DNA of 56,228 bases from an uncultured Pelagibacteraceae bacterium (lineage in GTDB: Bacteria > Pseudomonadota > Alphaproteobacteria > Pelagibacterales > Pelagibacteraceae), in the NCBI GenBank assembly GCA_902566925.1, contig CACFKO010000008.1, positions 1 through 56,228 of the forward strand, given 5' to 3'. Position numbers and translations under genes: made by a program. Below, piece after piece: positions 36,573 through 45,988 of the stretch. Numbering within the stretch: the stretch's first letter is position 1; every line of letters starts with the position of its first letter. The notes beneath the pieces are model-generated. The model did no database searches and was not told the DNA's origin. It saw only the letters and a program-made list of their open reading frames with translations.

Positions 36573-37831
36573 TGGGAGATTCAATTAATTTAGCAAAAAA
36601 AACTTTAATTGATAACAGAAGGGCAGGTTTTACCTTGCCAACAAACAATAAACTTTACCCAGCTCAATGGAATTGGGATTCAGCCTTTATAGCATTAGGT
36701 TATTCTTATTTTAATCTCGATTTTGCTATAACCGAATTAGAAACTCTTTTGTCAGGTCAGTGGAGCGATGGGATGATACCTCATATTTTATTTCACGAAG
36801 CAGATGAAACTTATTTTCCTAATCATAAAACCTGGGAGTGCGGTGAGAATATTCCTTCATCAGGAATTACTCAACCACCAATAATTTGTACTGTTATAAA
36901 AAAAATTGTTGAACAAAATAAACTTAAAGATAAAGAAAAAGAAAGAATTAAAAATATAATTGTTAAATTAAAAAAATATCTTGACTGGTTTTATAAATAT
37001 AGAGATCCAAATAATTTAGGTTTAGCATCAATAATACACCCTTGGGAAAGTGGCTTAGATAATTCACCAATTTGGGACTCGTCATTAGATAAAATAATAA
37101 TTGAGAAAAATTTGACTTATCAAAGAAGAGATTTAAATGTTTCAAAAAGTAATGATAGACCACTTAAAAAAGATTATGATTGTTATATTACTTTACTTAA
37201 TCAATTCAAAAAAAATAATTACAATCCTAATACATTGATTAAATTATCAATGTTCAATGTCATTGATATTGGTTTTAATTCAATATTGATAAAAGCTACA
37301 AAAGATTTAATGGATGTTTCTAGAAAGTTTAATCTTGATTTTTCTGATCTTAATACGAAGATATCTCTAGCTGAAGAAAATATAATAAAGTTTTATAATG
37401 AGAATGAACAACTTTTCTACTCTTATGATTTTAAAAATCATAATTTAATTAAAATAGATGCAATTTCTAATTATTTTATATTATTTGCTGATTTAAAAAA
37501 CGATAAAATAAACACAGAAGTTGTAAATAAATTAAAAAAATATAATTTAGAAAAAGATTTAATTTTTACTACTGTTAATCCCAATGATGTATCATTTGAG
37601 GAAAAAAGATATTGGCGTGGTCCAGTGTGGATCAATTCAAACTGGATAATCTATGAGGGACTTAAAAAAAAAGATAAAAAATTTGCATATTTTTTAAAAA
37701 ATAAAACATTAAAACTTTTAGATGATAAAAAGTTTTATGAATATTATAATTATAAAAATTCTGAATGTTTAGGTGCAAATAACTTTTCTTGGTCAGCGGC
37801 TCTTTATTTAGATTTAAAATTAAAAAACTAA
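36572..37831 (+). CDS. GH63-like glycosidase (mannosylglycerate/glucosylglycerate hydrolase type)
   Basis: A 419-residue (alpha/alpha)6-barrel glycoside hydrolase without a signal peptide, hence cytosolic. Motifs RRAGFTLP, LYPAQWNWDSAFIALGYS, LSGQWSDGMIPHILFH, the Asp-containing HPWESGLDNSPIWD and the Glu-containing FEEKRYWRGPVWINSNW correspond to the GH63 group that includes bacterial mannosylglycerate and glucosylglycerate hydrolases. Its gene is coupled to the importer permeases, so the imported glycoside is probably split here. Exact substrate (mannosylglycerate, glucosylglycerate, glucosylglycerol, trehalose-like) is not determinable by eye. Confidence 0.82.
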   Translation: MGDSINLAKKTLIDNRRAGFTLPTNNKLYPAQWNWDSAFIALGYSYFNLDFAITELETLLSGQWSDGMIPHILFHEADETYFPNHKTWECGENIPSSGITQPPIICTVIKKIVEQNKLKDKEKERIKNIIVKLKKYLDWFYKYRDPNNLGLASIIHPWESGLDNSPIWDSSLDKIIIEKNLTYQRRDLNVSKSNDRPLKKDYDCYITLLNQFKKNNYNPNTLIKLSMFNVIDIGFNSILIKATKDLMDVSRKFNLDFSDLNTKISLAEENIIKFYNENEQLFYSYDFKNHNLIKIDAISNYFILFADLKNDKINTEVVNKLKKYNLEKDLIFTTVNPNDVSFEEKRYWRGPVWINSNWIIYEGLKKKDKKFAYFLKNKTLKLLDDKKFYEYYNYKNSECLGANNFSWSAALYLDLKLKN

Positions 37832-38988
37832 GACTTCATTATCATTTTAATTTCTTTTGGTGTAAATCTTTTAGGTATATTGCAAGTAGTTCTAATATTT
37901 ATTCTTTTTCGTATTCTAGCAGCTAACATTATTGATTGTATAATATCTAAAACATGAAGAGATAGTTCTCCATTACATCTGTGTTTTTTTTTATTTTTAA
38001 TACAATAAATCATTTCAGCCAAACCTACTCCTCTGTAATTTGCATTTATAGAAGCTTCATTCGCTCTAAGACTTTTCTGTCTTATATTAATTTTCCCTAG
38101 AGGCATTTTATTTGTTTTATGTTCTTTCCAAATTCCCCCAATTTTTTTACATGTGTAAACAGAACCGCCGAACATATTTGGATCTGGTACAAGTATTGAG
38201 CCACTTTCACCATATAATTCAATATGATTTCTATGATGAGCAATAACATCAAATGAAAGTGTAAATCTAATTATTGATTTGTTTTTAAAAAATATTGTTC
38301 CTAAATATGTTGTTGGGCAAAGAACTTTTACTTGCTTACCTTTTCTAGGACCAATACCTATTATTCTTTTTTTTTTATTCCACATTAAACTCCCCCAAAC
38401 TTGTTTAGCTGGACCCAGTAGATTTACCAATGCAGTTAAATAATAAGGTCCCATATCAATAACAGGACCACCTTCTTTTTTGGCGAACCAAGGTTCTGGA
38501 TTTGGGTGATAAGACTGAACACCAGGATAAGCAAATATAATGTTTCCTAGATTAATTTTACCTATAAAATTCTTTTCTAACAATTCCTTTGATTTTTGAT
38601 TACCACCACCAAGGAAAGTATCAGGAGCATTACCGATGTATAATTTCTTCTTTTTGGCTATTTGTAATAATTTTTTTCCATCTTCCACATTAATTGCCAT
38701 AGGTTTTTCAGTGTAAACATGCTTGTCGTGCAGCAAAGCTTTCTTAGAAACTTCATAGTGTGCTTTTGGAATTGTAAGATTTAATATTATTTCAATTTCT
38801 CTATCGTTAAGTAAGTTTTTTACACTCAATGCTTCAATATTATAATTAGAAGCACATTTTTTAGCCGCTAAATGATTTATATCTGCACACTTAATAATTC
38901 TAAAGTTATTAAAATAATTGTGAGCTTTAAAATAAGTTTCCGCAATATGACCACAACCAATTAATCCTACTTTGTAGACTTTTGGCAT
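37828..38988 (-). CDS. Gfo/Idh/MocA-family oxidoreductase
   Basis: A 386-residue NAD(P)-dependent sugar or cyclitol dehydrogenase. The N-terminal loop is GLIGCGHIAETYFKAH, the catalytic motif TEKPMAIN, and the C-terminal domain contains GGPVIDMGPYYLTALVNLLG. The neighbouring iolD on the same strand, 5 bases upstream, suggests an inositol-isomer or inositol-derivative dehydrogenase, but the substrate is unknown. It converges with the hydrolase gene by 4 bases. Confidence 0.88.
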   Translation of the reverse strand: MPKVYKVGLIGCGHIAETYFKAHNYFNNFRIIKCADINHLAAKKCASNYNIEALSVKNLLNDREIEIILNLTIPKAHYEVSKKALLHDKHVYTEKPMAINVEDGKKLLQIAKKKKLYIGNAPDTFLGGGNQKSKELLEKNFIGKINLGNIIFAYPGVQSYHPNPEPWFAKKEGGPVIDMGPYYLTALVNLLGPAKQVWGSLMWNKKKRIIGIGPRKGKQVKVLCPTTYLGTIFFKNKSIIRFTLSFDVIAHHRNHIELYGESGSILVPDPNMFGGSVYTCKKIGGIWKEHKTNKMPLGKINIRQKSLRANEASINANYRGVGLAEMIYCIKNKKKHRCNGELSLHVLDIIQSIMLAARIRKRINIRTTCNIPKRFTPKEIKMIMKS

Positions 38989-38993
38989 AACTT

Positions 38994-40838
38994 TTAGACG
39001 CCTTGTCTTTGTTTAGATTTACCTTCTAAGTGTTCTTTGAGTGCTCTTTTATTCTCTTTAGTTGTTGGCTTAGCTAAAGTAGGACTTTCCCAGTAAGCAG
39101 AACCTTCTAGCCACTGATAGCCATCTGTCTTAATGGAAATTAAATATGTTGATTTTGATTTTTTAGCTCTTGAAAAAGCCTCCTCAAGTTCACTTATAGA
39201 ATTTACATTTTCACCAATAGCACCAAGACTTTCTGCATGTTTTGCAAAGTCTACATTTTTAAAATTATTAACTTTTGAACTTTCAAAAAGACAATTGAAT
39301 TCTTTTCCGCCTTTATATAATTGCAAACGATTTATAACAGCATGACCTCCATTATCACAAACAATTATAATTAATTTATGATTAGTTATTACAGAACTAT
39401 AAATATCTGAATTATACAAAAGATATGATCCATCCCCAACGAATGCTATAACTTCTTTTTTGGGGTTTGCCATTTTAATACCTAGAGCACCTGATATCTC
39501 ATAGCCCATACAACTAAATCCCCATTCTGTTTCATGAGTATTTAATTCTCTAGGTCTCCATATTTGAACAACTTCGCCAACTAAACCGCCTGCTGCTGTA
39601 ACGGCTATATCTGATGTATTTGATTTTCTATAAATTGCACCCACAGCATGCGCATAGGAAGGTAGCTTTTGATTTGTTGGTCCACTTTCTTTATCAACAT
39701 AATTATTCCAGGCTTCTAATTCACTTCTGGATTTTTTATACCAATCATTAGGAGCTTTCCATGAACCTAGTGTATTTGAAATATCTAACAAAGAAATTTT
39801 AGCATCACCGATTACAGATTGTGCCATGTGTTTATTTGCATCAAATCTTGATACGTTAATTGAGAGGAGTTTAAACTTAGGGTTTTCAAAATTTGCCCAA
39901 GAACCGGTTGTAAAATCTCCTAACTTAGTTCCTACAGCAATCGCTAGATCAGTCTTTTTTGCAAGATTATTAGCTGCTTTACCACCAAGACCACCTATTG
40001 GTCCTACGAAATATGGATCATCTCTTTTCATTGTAGAATATCCCATAACTGTTTGTGTTGTTGGAATATTATGCTTTTTTGCAAAAGAACTTAGTTCTTT
40101 TGTTGCATCTGAATAAAAAACTCCACCACCAGAAATAATTATAGGATTTTTAGAATTTTTAATTAATTCTACTGCTTGTTTGATTTGATAATCATCTGCT
40201 TTTGGTCTTCTTATTGTGTGAATTCTTTCTCTAAAAAAATCTTCTGGATAATCAAAAATTTCTCCTTGGGCATCTTGGGATAACGAAATACAAGCCGGTC
40301 CACAATCAGCTGGATCCAGCATAATTTGTATTGCTTGTGGTAAAGTTTGTAAAATTTGCTCAGGTCTTGTTATGCGATCAAAATATTTGGTTACTGTTTT
40401 AAATGCATCATTTTGAGTTATACCAGGATTATTGAAATGTTCGACTTGTTGCAAAACTGGATCTGGCATTCTATTTGCGTATGTGTCACCAGGTAAAAAT
40501 AGAATTGGTAAACGATTGCTCATAGCAACTGCAGCAGCTGTTAACATATTGGTAGATCCAGGGCCAACAGAGCTTGTTGCTACAAAAATCTGTTTTCTTC
40601 TTTTTGCTCTAGAATAAGCAATACCTGTTAAAGCCATATTTTGTTCGTGATGACCACGCCAGGTTGGAAGTTCTTTTTTATTTTCCTCTAGAGCTTGCCC
40701 AAGACAGGCCACATTTCCATGACCAAAGATTCCAAAAGCCCCTGCAAACAAAGGTAATTTTTTGCCATCAATTAATATCTTTTGAGATATTAGATGTTTT
40801 ACAATTGCATGGGCACAAGTTAGTTGAATTTTTTTCAT
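38994..40838 (-). CDS. iolD: 3D-(3,5/4)-trihydroxycyclohexane-1,2-dione hydrolase IolD
   Basis: A 614-residue thiamine-diphosphate enzyme that opens the cyclic dione made by IolE to 5-deoxy-glucuronate. The family N-terminus with GAFGIFGHGNVACLGQALEE, PTWRGHHEQNMALTGIAYSRA (catalytic Glu), SSVGPGSTNM and the ThDP motif GDGSYLLYNSDIY are present. It is the third inositol step after IolG and IolE, although 12 kb away from them. It probably forms a two-gene minus-strand unit with the oxidoreductase. Confidence 0.94.
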   Translation of the reverse strand: MKKIQLTCAHAIVKHLISQKILIDGKKLPLFAGAFGIFGHGNVACLGQALEENKKELPTWRGHHEQNMALTGIAYSRAKRRKQIFVATSSVGPGSTNMLTAAAVAMSNRLPILFLPGDTYANRMPDPVLQQVEHFNNPGITQNDAFKTVTKYFDRITRPEQILQTLPQAIQIMLDPADCGPACISLSQDAQGEIFDYPEDFFRERIHTIRRPKADDYQIKQAVELIKNSKNPIIISGGGVFYSDATKELSSFAKKHNIPTTQTVMGYSTMKRDDPYFVGPIGGLGGKAANNLAKKTDLAIAVGTKLGDFTTGSWANFENPKFKLLSINVSRFDANKHMAQSVIGDAKISLLDISNTLGSWKAPNDWYKKSRSELEAWNNYVDKESGPTNQKLPSYAHAVGAIYRKSNTSDIAVTAAGGLVGEVVQIWRPRELNTHETEWGFSCMGYEISGALGIKMANPKKEVIAFVGDGSYLLYNSDIYSSVITNHKLIIIVCDNGGHAVINRLQLYKGGKEFNCLFESSKVNNFKNVDFAKHAESLGAIGENVNSISELEEAFSRAKKSKSTYLISIKTDGYQWLEGSAYWESPTLAKPTTKENKRALKEHLEGKSKQRQGV

Positions 40839-40895
40839 AAATTAATTAAAGTATAGTCTAGTAATATTTATCTTTTAAGCAATAAAAACGAAGAA

Positions 40896-42338
40896 ATGTA
40901 TTCAAAATTTGGTCAATTCATCGATGGTAAATGGCAACCTTCAGAGAAAAATGAAACATATGATGTTATAAATCCTGCTACCGAGGAATTAATAGGTAAG
41001 GCTTCTAAAGCGACAAAAAACGATGTTATAAAAGCATTAAAATCTGCAGAAAAAGGTTTCAATATTTGGAAGAAAACACCCGCATGGGAAAGATCATCTA
41101 AAATTAGGAAAATATCAGAACTCATGAGAGAACGAAAAGATGTTCTCGCTAAATGGTTAGCTCTAGAAGTTGGAAAACCGTTGGTTGAAGGCGTGGGCGA
41201 AGTCGGTGGTGCTGCTGATATTTTTGAATGGAATTCTGAAGAAACAAAAAGAATTTTTGGGCAAACTGTTGAAAGTAGATTTGAAGACACTAGAGTACAG
41301 GTAATTTACCAGCCTATCGGCGTTGTAGCCGCATTAGTTCCTTGGAATTTTCCAATTATCTTAGCTTCAAGAAAAATTTCTACTGCTTTAGCAGCAGGAT
41401 GTTCAGTAATAGTTAAACCCGATGTAATTACACCAGGAGCAGTTATGGAAATGATGAATATTATAAATGATGCAGGTATTCCTCCAGGTGTTGTTAATTT
41501 ATTATCTGGTGATCCAGAACAAATTTCTAACGATTTAATTTCGTCTGACATTATAAAAAAAGTTTCAATTACTGGATCAACTAGAGTAGGTAAACTTATT
41601 CTTAAAAAAGCAGCTGATAAAGTTCAGCGAGTAACGATGGAGTTAAGCGGTCATGCTCCTTTTATTGTTTTTGAAGATTCTAATATAGATAAAGTTACAG
41701 ATATGGCAATTACATCAAAATATAGAAATAATGGACAAGTTTGTATTTCACCAACAAGATTCTACATTCATGAAAGCAAAAAAGAAGATTTCACTAAAAC
41801 TTTTATTGAAAAAACTAAAAAACTAAAAATTGGAGATGGTTTAAAAGAAGGAACTAACCTAGGCCCAATAACAACAAAAAAAAGATTAGAGGAAATAGAA
41901 AAATTGGTTGAAAAAACTAAAAAAGAAGGCGGAAAAGTTTTGTATGGAGGCAAAAGACCCGCTGGGTTTAACAAGGGTTATTTCTATGAACCTACCATAA
42001 TTGACAATGTTAAAGATAATTTTACCATAATGACCGAAGAACCTTTCGGTCCTATTACACCCATTACAACTTTTAAAAGATTTGACGAGGTAATCGAAAG
42101 AGCAAACAAACATAACTGTGGACTTGCTGGTTATGTGTGTACAAATTCAATGGAGAAAGCATTTAAAGCATCAGAACAATTAGAAACCGGTATCGTTGCA
42201 GTTAATACGCCAGTTGTAGCTACAGCAGAAACTCCATTTGGTGGAATTAAGCAAACAGGTTATGGACGAGAAGGCGGTTCTGTAGGAATAAAAGATTATT
42301 TAAATATAAAATATACTCACCTAGGCCTTTCTGGTTAG
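40896..42338 (+). CDS. NAD(P)-dependent aldehyde dehydrogenase (succinate-semialdehyde type)
   Basis: A 480-residue aldehyde dehydrogenase. PWNFPI, the NAD loop GSTRVGK, catalytic Glu in MELSGHAPFIVF, catalytic Cys in NNGQVCISPTRF, and the EEPFGPI and FGGIKQTGYGREGG segments are present. The sequence looks closest to succinate- or 2-oxoglutarate-semialdehyde dehydrogenases and not to the CoA-acylating IolA/MmsA. It precedes the aldolase by 3 bases, so it probably oxidises the aldehyde released by that aldolase. Confidence 0.9.
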   Translation: MYSKFGQFIDGKWQPSEKNETYDVINPATEELIGKASKATKNDVIKALKSAEKGFNIWKKTPAWERSSKIRKISELMRERKDVLAKWLALEVGKPLVEGVGEVGGAADIFEWNSEETKRIFGQTVESRFEDTRVQVIYQPIGVVAALVPWNFPIILASRKISTALAAGCSVIVKPDVITPGAVMEMMNIINDAGIPPGVVNLLSGDPEQISNDLISSDIIKKVSITGSTRVGKLILKKAADKVQRVTMELSGHAPFIVFEDSNIDKVTDMAITSKYRNNGQVCISPTRFYIHESKKEDFTKTFIEKTKKLKIGDGLKEGTNLGPITTKKRLEEIEKLVEKTKKEGGKVLYGGKRPAGFNKGYFYEPTIIDNVKDNFTIMTEEPFGPITPITTFKRFDEVIERANKHNCGLAGYVCTNSMEKAFKASEQLETGIVAVNTPVVATAETPFGGIKQTGYGREGGSVGIKDYLNIKYTHLGLSG

Positions 42339-42341
42339 TTA

Positions 42342-43130
42342 ATGCGCAAAAATAAATTAAAAAAAATTTTTTCCGAGGGTAAAGCTGTAATAAATGGTTG
42401 GCTTCAGATACCCAATTCTTTTTCCGCTGAAGTAATGGCACATCAAGGTTGGGATTCATTAACTATTGATATGCAGCATGGTGTTATTGATTATCCTAAT
42501 GCACTACAAATGCTTCAAGGTATTTCAACAACAGATGTTGTGCCCATGGCTAGGGTTAATTGGAATGAGCCAGGACAAATTATGAAGATTCTAGATGCTG
42601 GATCATACGGTGTTATATGTCCAATGGTTAGCAATAGAAACGAAGCAGAAAGATTTGTTAATGCTTGTCTTTACCCACCAAAGGGTTACAGAAGTTACGG
42701 ACCAATAAGAGGTTTATTATATGGTGGATCAGACTATGGAAAACATGCAAATGATGAAATATTAAAATTTGCTATGATTGAAACTAAAGAGTCATTAGAA
42801 AATTTAGACTCGATAATGTCTACACCCGGTCTTAGTGGTGTTTACATTGGACCGGCAGATTTAAGTCTAGCAATAGGTGAAGAGCCAGGGTTTGATAAAC
42901 CTGAAGGAAGTAAAGTGTACGATGCTATTATGAGAATACTTGACCATGCAAAAAAAAACAAAATAGTTGCAGGAATTCACAACCAAAACTCTAACTATGC
43001 AGAAAAAATGATAAAAAAAGGTTTCCAGTTAGTCACAATTGGTTCAGATCAAAGGTTTATGTCTAGTGGAGCAAAAGATGCAATGAGTAAATTTAAAAAA
43101 AATATTATTAAGGATGACAAAGCATATTGA
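42342..43130 (+). CDS. HpcH/HpaI-family pyruvate aldolase
   Basis: A 262-residue class II aldolase of the HpcH/HpaI family, which cleaves 2-keto-3-deoxy acids to pyruvate plus an aldehyde. LTIDMQHGVIDYP (catalytic base His region), PMARVNWNEPGQI, GVICPMVSNRNEAERF (metal-ligand Glu region) and GVYIGPADLSLAIG are diagnostic. Coupling with a semialdehyde dehydrogenase suggests a short route from a sugar-acid to pyruvate plus an acid. The sugar-acid could come from the nearby inositol or glycoside pathways. Confidence 0.92.
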   Translation: MRKNKLKKIFSEGKAVINGWLQIPNSFSAEVMAHQGWDSLTIDMQHGVIDYPNALQMLQGISTTDVVPMARVNWNEPGQIMKILDAGSYGVICPMVSNRNEAERFVNACLYPPKGYRSYGPIRGLLYGGSDYGKHANDEILKFAMIETKESLENLDSIMSTPGLSGVYIGPADLSLAIGEEPGFDKPEGSKVYDAIMRILDHAKKNKIVAGIHNQNSNYAEKMIKKGFQLVTIGSDQRFMSSGAKDAMSKFKKNIIKDDKAY

Positions 43131-45240
43131 TTCTTTGATGAAAAAAAAAATAAAAAGTATTGCTATTTTATTACCATATAAAGAAATTTACTCTAAAAAT
43201 TTTTCAGGTGCAGCCTCAATATGGGTTAAAGATTATTTAGGAAAATCTTTACTTACAAAAAAAACTTTAGTGTATGGTTATCTCGAAAAAAGAATAAAAC
43301 CCTTAACATCTAACTTTAAAAATCTTTTTTTTAAAAAAACAATTTTTTCAAAAAGTAAAAGCTATGCTCAAAATTTTTTAAATGACTGCAAAAATAAGAA
43401 ATTCGATATAATAGAAATCCATAATCGTGCTGAAACTCTGAATTATTTGATTGATAACAATATAAGGTCAAAATTAATATTTGTTTTTCATAATAACCCT
43501 CAAGAAATTAGAGGATCAAAATTAGTATCACAAAGAATTAATATTTTAAAGAAAACAGATAAAATTCTTTTTGTTAGCAGGTGGACATACGAAAAATTCT
43601 TTGAAGGTTTGCCTTTTAAATCAAGAAACAATTGTGAAATTGTATATCCATCAATCAATCCAATCAAAAAATTTAATAATAAAAAGAAAAATCAAATTAT
43701 ATTTGCTGGAAAACTAAACTCTTCTAAAGGATATGATTTATTTTGTAACACAGTTATTAAAATATTAAATAAATATAAGCATTGGAGCGCAATAGTTGTT
43801 GGTAATGAACCAAGAGAAAAATTTTCTTTTAAACATCCTAGATTAAAAATATACCCATGGTTACCTCATAAAGATGTTTTAAAGTTATATTATGAATCCT
43901 CTATATCAGTTGTTCCATCAAAATGGGAAGAACCCTTTGGTAGAACAGCTATGGAATCTGCGGCTTATGGTTGTGCTACAATTACTAGTGACAGGGGAGG
44001 TTTACCCGAAACTTTTGATAATAATTTGATTATTAAAAAATTAACAGTAAAAAACCTATATAAAATAATATCTAATTTAATAAACAATAATAACAAATTA
44101 AAAAAAGTTCAAAAAACTAATTTTGAAAATGTGGTCCACAAACTTGATAATCAAGTTAAATTAATAGATTCAATTAAATTTAACTTAGACAAAAAAATTG
44201 ACATAATAAGGAATCTTGGTCCAAAAATTTTGCATATTTCTAATTTTAATGAAAAAAATAATCATAGACTTTTTAACATATCTATTGCCAGTAAATTAAC
44301 CAGTGGTTTAGTAAGAAACAATTGTGACGTAATTAATTTTAGCTACAGATCTTTTTCTAATAAAAAAATGTTTTCAGATATTGATGAATCTATAGTTGAT
44401 ATATCTTACAATTATAGACCAGACATGATCCTTTTAGGTCATAACAATGTTTTAAAAAGAGAAACATTAGAAAAAATAAATAATGAAAAAATAAAAGTAT
44501 CCCTTTGGTATGAAGATCACGTAGCTCACGAGGGTCCTAATTGGAAAAATAATCTATCATTAATTGAAAAAAATAATGATTTGATTGATAATTATTTTAT
44601 TACAACACATCCCGATGTTGTAAAAACTTCAATAAATAAAAAGAAAATAAGTTTTATGCCTATACCCGTTGATCAAAATATAGAAACATTAAATATTTAC
44701 AAAAATAAACACAGATACAAAGATTTATTTTTTGCCTTAAGCCACGGTGTTAATTACGGAAGTCTTAGATCGAATTCAAGAGACGAAAGAGAAAGTTTCA
44801 TTAGACAGCTTCAGAATATAGGGACAGATATAAAATTTCATTTTTTAGGATTAAATTATGAAGAGCCTAAATGGAATTTTGATTTTTATAGAGAAATGAT
44901 GATTTGTAAGATGTCGTTAAATTTAAGCAGAGGAACTCCTTTAAAATACGCAACAAGTAATAGATTGGCATCTTACATGGGGAACGGAATTTTAACTTTT
45001 ATTGATAGAAAAACACAATACGAAAATTTTTTCAACAAATCAGAAATGTGCTTTTATGATAATGTTACAGATTTAAGAGATCAACTACTAGAACTAAAAG
45101 ATAACGATATTAAAATCAATAAAATTGCTAAAAAAGGAAAAGAAAAATATTTCAAATTATTTAATAATAATATTGTTTCAAATTATATTTTATACAAAAC
45201 ACTTAACTTTGATAAAAAATTCACTTATGCGTGGGATTGA
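43114..45240 (+). CDS. Fused double glycosyltransferase
   Basis: A 708-residue protein. Residues about 1-350 form a GT4/GT-B enzyme (AILLPYKE, IFAGKLNSSKGYDLF, and the nucleotide-sugar motif EEPFGRTAMESAAYGCA followed by DRGGLPE). Residues about 365-700 form a second GT-B-like domain (PKILHISNF; NLSRGTPLKYATSNRLASYM) resembling CgeB-like glycosyltransferases. An alternative start at 43138 would remove the overlap with the aldolase gene and put the first beta strand near the N-terminus. No membrane helix is seen. It begins a four-gene glycan cassette. Confidence 0.85.
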   Translation: MTKHIDSLMKKKIKSIAILLPYKEIYSKNFSGAASIWVKDYLGKSLLTKKTLVYGYLEKRIKPLTSNFKNLFFKKTIFSKSKSYAQNFLNDCKNKKFDIIEIHNRAETLNYLIDNNIRSKLIFVFHNNPQEIRGSKLVSQRINILKKTDKILFVSRWTYEKFFEGLPFKSRNNCEIVYPSINPIKKFNNKKKNQIIFAGKLNSSKGYDLFCNTVIKILNKYKHWSAIVVGNEPREKFSFKHPRLKIYPWLPHKDVLKLYYESSISVVPSKWEEPFGRTAMESAAYGCATITSDRGGLPETFDNNLIIKKLTVKNLYKIISNLINNNNKLKKVQKTNFENVVHKLDNQVKLIDSIKFNLDKKIDIIRNLGPKILHISNFNEKNNHRLFNISIASKLTSGLVRNNCDVINFSYRSFSNKKMFSDIDESIVDISYNYRPDMILLGHNNVLKRETLEKINNEKIKVSLWYEDHVAHEGPNWKNNLSLIEKNNDLIDNYFITTHPDVVKTSINKKKISFMPIPVDQNIETLNIYKNKHRYKDLFFALSHGVNYGSLRSNSRDERESFIRQLQNIGTDIKFHFLGLNYEEPKWNFDFYREMMICKMSLNLSRGTPLKYATSNRLASYMGNGILTFIDRKTQYENFFNKSEMCFYDNVTDLRDQLLELKDNDIKINKIAKKGKEKYFKLFNNNIVSNYILYKTLNFDKKFTYAWD

Positions 45241-45988
45241 TGTTAAAACCATTTGCATTGCAGGAAAAAATCAATGCGCAATCGATGCTCTTAATTATTT
45301 AATTAAAAAGCAAAGATCTTTCAATATTGTAGCCTTAACAAATAAATCTGACATGGGTAAAGACGAATGGCAGAAATCTTTTAGGAGATTTTCATTTAAA
45401 AAAAAAATTAAAATATTAAATCTAGAAGAATTATACAAAATTGATAATTTATTTTTGTTTTCTTTTGAATACGAAAGCTTACTGAAAAATATGAAATTTA
45501 AATCAAAGAACTTATTTAATTTTCATTTTAGTTTGCTTCCAAAGTATAGGGGGTGTCACACCAATTTTTATCAGATATTAAATGGTGAAAAATCATCTGG
45601 TGTTACACTTCATAAAATAGATAGTGGAATTGATACTGGAGATATTGTAGATAGAATTACATTTAAAATTAATATAAATGATACAGCACATGAAAATTAT
45701 TTAAAACTTATGAAATATTCTTTTTTATTATTTAAAATTAACTTTAAAAAAATTATTAAAGGAAATTATAAATTAAAAAAACAAAATTTAAAAAAAGGTT
45801 CTTATTTCAGTAGAGATAGTGTTGATTATAAAAAACTTAAAATAATAAAAAAAATTGATGACACAATGTATACTCATAATTTAATTAGATCATTGATTTT
45901 TCCTGCATTTCAATTACCTGTTTATAAAGGAAAAAAAATAAAAAAATCAATTTACAGTAAAAATAAAATTAAACTTTTATATCTATGA
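45227..45988 (+). CDS. Formyltransferase-family protein (sugar N-formyltransferase candidate)
   Basis: About 253 residues from the ATG at 45227; a longer frame from 45125 lies inside the glycosyltransferase and adds an unlikely hydrophobic leader. The catalytic core NFHFSLLPKYRGCHTNF (Asn and His) and KIDSGIDTGDIV (Asp) match 10-formyltetrahydrofolate-dependent formyltransferases. It lacks the full C-terminal domain of methionyl-tRNA formyltransferase and sits with sugar-amination genes, so it most likely formylates an amino sugar. It overlaps the glycosyltransferase by 14 bases and the next gene by 4. Confidence 0.85.
   Translation: MRGIDVKTICIAGKNQCAIDALNYLIKKQRSFNIVALTNKSDMGKDEWQKSFRRFSFKKKIKILNLEELYKIDNLFLFSFEYESLLKNMKFKSKNLFNFHFSLLPKYRGCHTNFYQILNGEKSSGVTLHKIDSGIDTGDIVDRITFKININDTAHENYLKLMKYSFLLFKINFKKIIKGNYKLKKQNLKKGSYFSRDSVDYKKLKIIKKIDDTMYTHNLIRSLIFPAFQLPVYKGKKIKKSIYSKNKIKLLYL

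Noticed and set aside
40896..42338. Aldehyde dehydrogenase as IolA (methylmalonate-semialdehyde dehydrogenase)
   Set aside because: The active-site context (NNGQVCISPTRF, MELSGHAP) is that of hydrolytic semialdehyde dehydrogenases, not of the CoA-acylating IolA/MmsA group.
45125..45226. Longer N-terminus for the formyltransferase
   Set aside because: It would overlap the glycosyltransferase by 116 bases and add a hydrophobic leader unlike the family.
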